Origin: Aquimonas sp964586455
GTDB taxonomy: Bacteria; Pseudomonadota; Gammaproteobacteria; Xanthomonadales; Xanthomonadaceae
Length of the DNA stretch: 64,000 bases
Assembly: GCA_964586455.1 (NCBI GenBank)
Contig: CAZPHV010000001.1
Span: 196,444 to 260,443 of the forward strand
Reading direction: 5' to 3'
Positions within the stretch are counted from its first letter, which is position 1; every line of letters starts with the position of its first letter. Below are positions 62,603 to 64,000 of this stretch, one piece after another. A program made the translations under genes and the position numbers. A model generated the notes under the pieces. It ran no database searches, had not been told where the DNA came from, and worked only from the letters and a program-made list of their open reading frames with translations.

Positions 62603-63496
62603 ATGCGCTGCCTACCCTTCGCCTTACTGCTGCTGTTCTGCGCGGATGCCCCCGCCCAGACGGTCTACAAGATCGCCCGCCCCGACGGAACGGTGCACTA
62701 CACCGACCGGCGCCCGACCGATGTAGCGGATGTCCAGCAGATCCAGGTGCGCGCCGAAGTGCAGCAGATCGCGCGTCTGCGCGTCGATTCCGATCAAGAG
62801 CTGCGCCACGCGGTGGTCGGCAATGTCCTGCACGGCCCACTGCAGGTGCAGTTGACCGCGGCCGAGGCCAGCAACCTGCAGAGCGAGCCCGCCCTGCCCT
62901 TGCGCACCGTCCTGCCCAGCGAAGGGGAACACCGCATCGCCGTGTTCGGCCCGCTGGATCCGCGCCAGGGCTGGGGGTTCTCGCTGCAGCTGCAGGCGAT
63001 TCCCGGCGACCCACGCGCGCAGCACGAAGACGTCGACTACGCCCTGCCCGTGCAGGGCAGCGACTGGCGCATCGGTCAGGGCTGGAACGGTCGTTTCAGC
63101 CATACCGCGCCTGAAGCGCGCCACGCCATCGATCTCGGCGCGCCGGAAGGCACGCCCGTCCTGGCCGCGCGCGAGGGCCTGGTGATGCAGATCGCCGACG
63201 ATTTTCGTGGCGCCGGGCTGGACCTGGAGAAGTACGGCGCACGCGCAAACTTCGTACGCATCCTGCATGCCGACGGCAGCATGGCGCTCTACGCCCACTT
63301 GCAGCCGGAGACTGCGCAGGTGCGGCCCGGCACCCGAGTGCGCGCCGGGCAGGTGATCGGCGCAGTCGGCAACACCGGTTTCTCGACGGGGCCACATCTG
63401 CACTTCGTGGTGCAGGTCAATCGCGGCATGCGGCTTGAATCGGTGCCCTTTCGCATGCAGGGGCCGACTGGCGCTCTGCGCATTCCGGGCAGCTGA
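62603..63496 (+). CDS. M23-family murein peptidase with DUF4124 N-terminus
   Basis: Exported zinc endopeptidase acting on peptidoglycan, 297 residues from ATG 62603. The signal peptide is residues 1-19 (ALLLLFCADAPAQ). A DUF4124 segment follows (VYKIARPDGTVHYTDRRP). After a strand-rich middle part, the LytM/M23 core has HAIDLGAPEGTPVLA with the first His and Asp, and GPHLHFVVQ with the HxH motif. LHADGSMALYAHLQ fits the family. It is probably active, as all zinc ligands appear present. Confidence 0.92.
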   Translation: MRCLPFALLLLFCADAPAQTVYKIARPDGTVHYTDRRPTDVADVQQIQVRAEVQQIARLRVDSDQELRHAVVGNVLHGPLQVQLTAAEASNLQSEPALPLRTVLPSEGEHRIAVFGPLDPRQGWGFSLQLQAIPGDPRAQHEDVDYALPVQGSDWRIGQGWNGRFSHTAPEARHAIDLGAPEGTPVLAAREGLVMQIADDFRGAGLDLEKYGARANFVRILHADGSMALYAHLQPETAQVRPGTRVRAGQVIGAVGNTGFSTGPHLHFVVQVNRGMRLESVPFRMQGPTGALRIPGS

Positions 63497-63530
63497 ACCC
63501 ACAGACCGGGGCCAGCCGCAGCCCCTGCGG

Positions 63531-63536
63531 TAGAAT
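63531..63536 (+). promoter_or_regulatory. Possible -10 element of prfC
   Basis: TAGAAT lies 49 nt before the prfC ATG at 63586, in a sequence context (GGTAGAATCCGCGCCCC) that is otherwise GC-rich. No good -35 hexamer is seen 16-18 nt upstream. Confidence 0.35.
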
Positions 63537-63585
63537 CCGCGCCCCTTTGCTGCCCGAGCGTCGCCGCACCGGCGACCGCCTGCCC

Positions 63586-64000
63586 ATGATCACCGAAGCC
63601 GCGAAAGAGGCGATGCGTCGCCGCACCTTCGCCATCATTTCCCATCCCGACGCCGGCAAGACCACGCTCACCGAGAAGCTGCTGCTGTTCGGCGGCGCGA
63701 TCCAGATGGCCGGCTCGGTCAAGGGCCGCAAGGCCGCGCGCCATGCGACCTCCGACTGGATGGCACTGGAAAAGGAGCGCGGCATCTCGGTGACCAGCTC
63801 GGTGATGCAGTTCCCCTACGAGGGACACATCGTCAATCTGCTGGACACCCCCGGCCACGCCGACTTCGGCGAAGACACCTACCGCGTGCTGACCGCGGTC
63901 GACTCGGCGCTGATGGTGATCGACGTCGCCAAGGGCGTCGAGGAACGCACCATCAAGCTGATGGAGGTCTGCCGCCTGCGCGACACGCCGATCATGAGCT
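63586..64000 (+). CDS. prfC: Peptide chain release factor 3, C-terminus cut by the window edge
   Basis: GTPase that recycles RF1 and RF2 from the ribosome after termination. The first 138 residues are visible: the P-loop SHPDAGKTTLTEKLLLFGGAI, the RF3-specific HATSDWMALEKERGISVTSSVMQF switch region, DTPGHADFGEDTYRVL (G3), and VIDVAKGVEERT. RF3 has SHPDAGKTT where EF-G has AHIDAGKTT, so the family is clear. ATG 63613 is an alternative start. Confidence 0.96.
   Translation, partial: MITEAAKEAMRRRTFAIISHPDAGKTTLTEKLLLFGGAIQMAGSVKGRKAARHATSDWMALEKERGISVTSSVMQFPYEGHIVNLLDTPGHADFGEDTYRVLTAVDSALMVIDVAKGVEERTIKLMEVCRLRDTPIMS

Overview
The window is about 64 kb of GC-rich DNA (roughly two thirds G+C by eye) from a gammaproteobacterium. 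It is most likely a member of the Lysobacterales (Xanthomonadales). Supporting traits are an S46 dipeptidyl peptidase, an Oar-type TonB-dependent receptor, a TGxxxRxG pteridine reductase, a KKAAPAKKAA histone-like protein, a secreted protein ending in IFRNGFE, and abundant palindromic and GGGATTC-type repeats between genes. The genus cannot be named from this sequence. No rRNA, tRNA, CRISPR array, transposase or phage gene was seen. Both edges cut genes: an FHA protein on the left and prfC on the right. A run of 100 N at 5807-5906 is an assembly gap.

1-15.8 kb is the most interesting region. Eight genes lie on the minus strand, probably as one expression unit starting near 15779. In order of transcription they encode: an 878-residue fusion of an FAD/NAD(P) oxidoreductase, two cyclic-nucleotide-binding domains and a four-cluster ferredoxin; a five-helix histidine-rich membrane protein; an FHA-like/transmembrane/decahaem cytochrome c; a lipoprotein-like protein with two GlcG/HbpS domains; an outer-membrane beta-barrel; a decahaem cytochrome fused to a beta-propeller; a pentahaem-type cytochrome; and a soluble FHA protein. 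Together they look like a route for electrons from NAD(P)H across the inner membrane to periplasmic and perhaps outer-membrane cytochromes, gated by nucleotide and phosphopeptide sensors. I cannot name a described system with this composition.

15.9-33 kb holds mostly housekeeping and envelope genes: cca, an HD-GYP phosphodiesterase, VanZ- and MidA-like genes, a pteridine reductase, an S46 peptidase, a nucleotide-transporter-like MFS protein, a GMC oxidoreductase, an M48 peptidase with lemA, a serine hydrolase and the histone-like gene. 33.7-43 kb holds gcvT-gcvH, an ECF sigma/anti-sigma/DUF4097 operon, a small membrane protein, a patatin with a WYL regulator, a secreted beta-helix protein and a TonB-like anchor protein. 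43-64 kb holds tamA-tamB, kbl with a small HNH protein, a GGDEF-EAL protein, a Rieske ferredoxin, the Oar-type receptor, an OlsF-type bifunctional acyltransferase, an HPt/degenerate HD-GYP protein, an LtaS-like sulfatase, an M23 peptidase and prfC.

The second theme is repeats. A palindromic element with core GGTGGGCCCTGGCCCACC occurs at least fifteen times, always outside or at the very edge of genes, with two dense arrays inside the redox locus. Several computed reading frames start inside these elements, so starts here were moved to signal peptides or ribosome-binding sites. All functions are inferred from motifs read by eye; no database search was possible.
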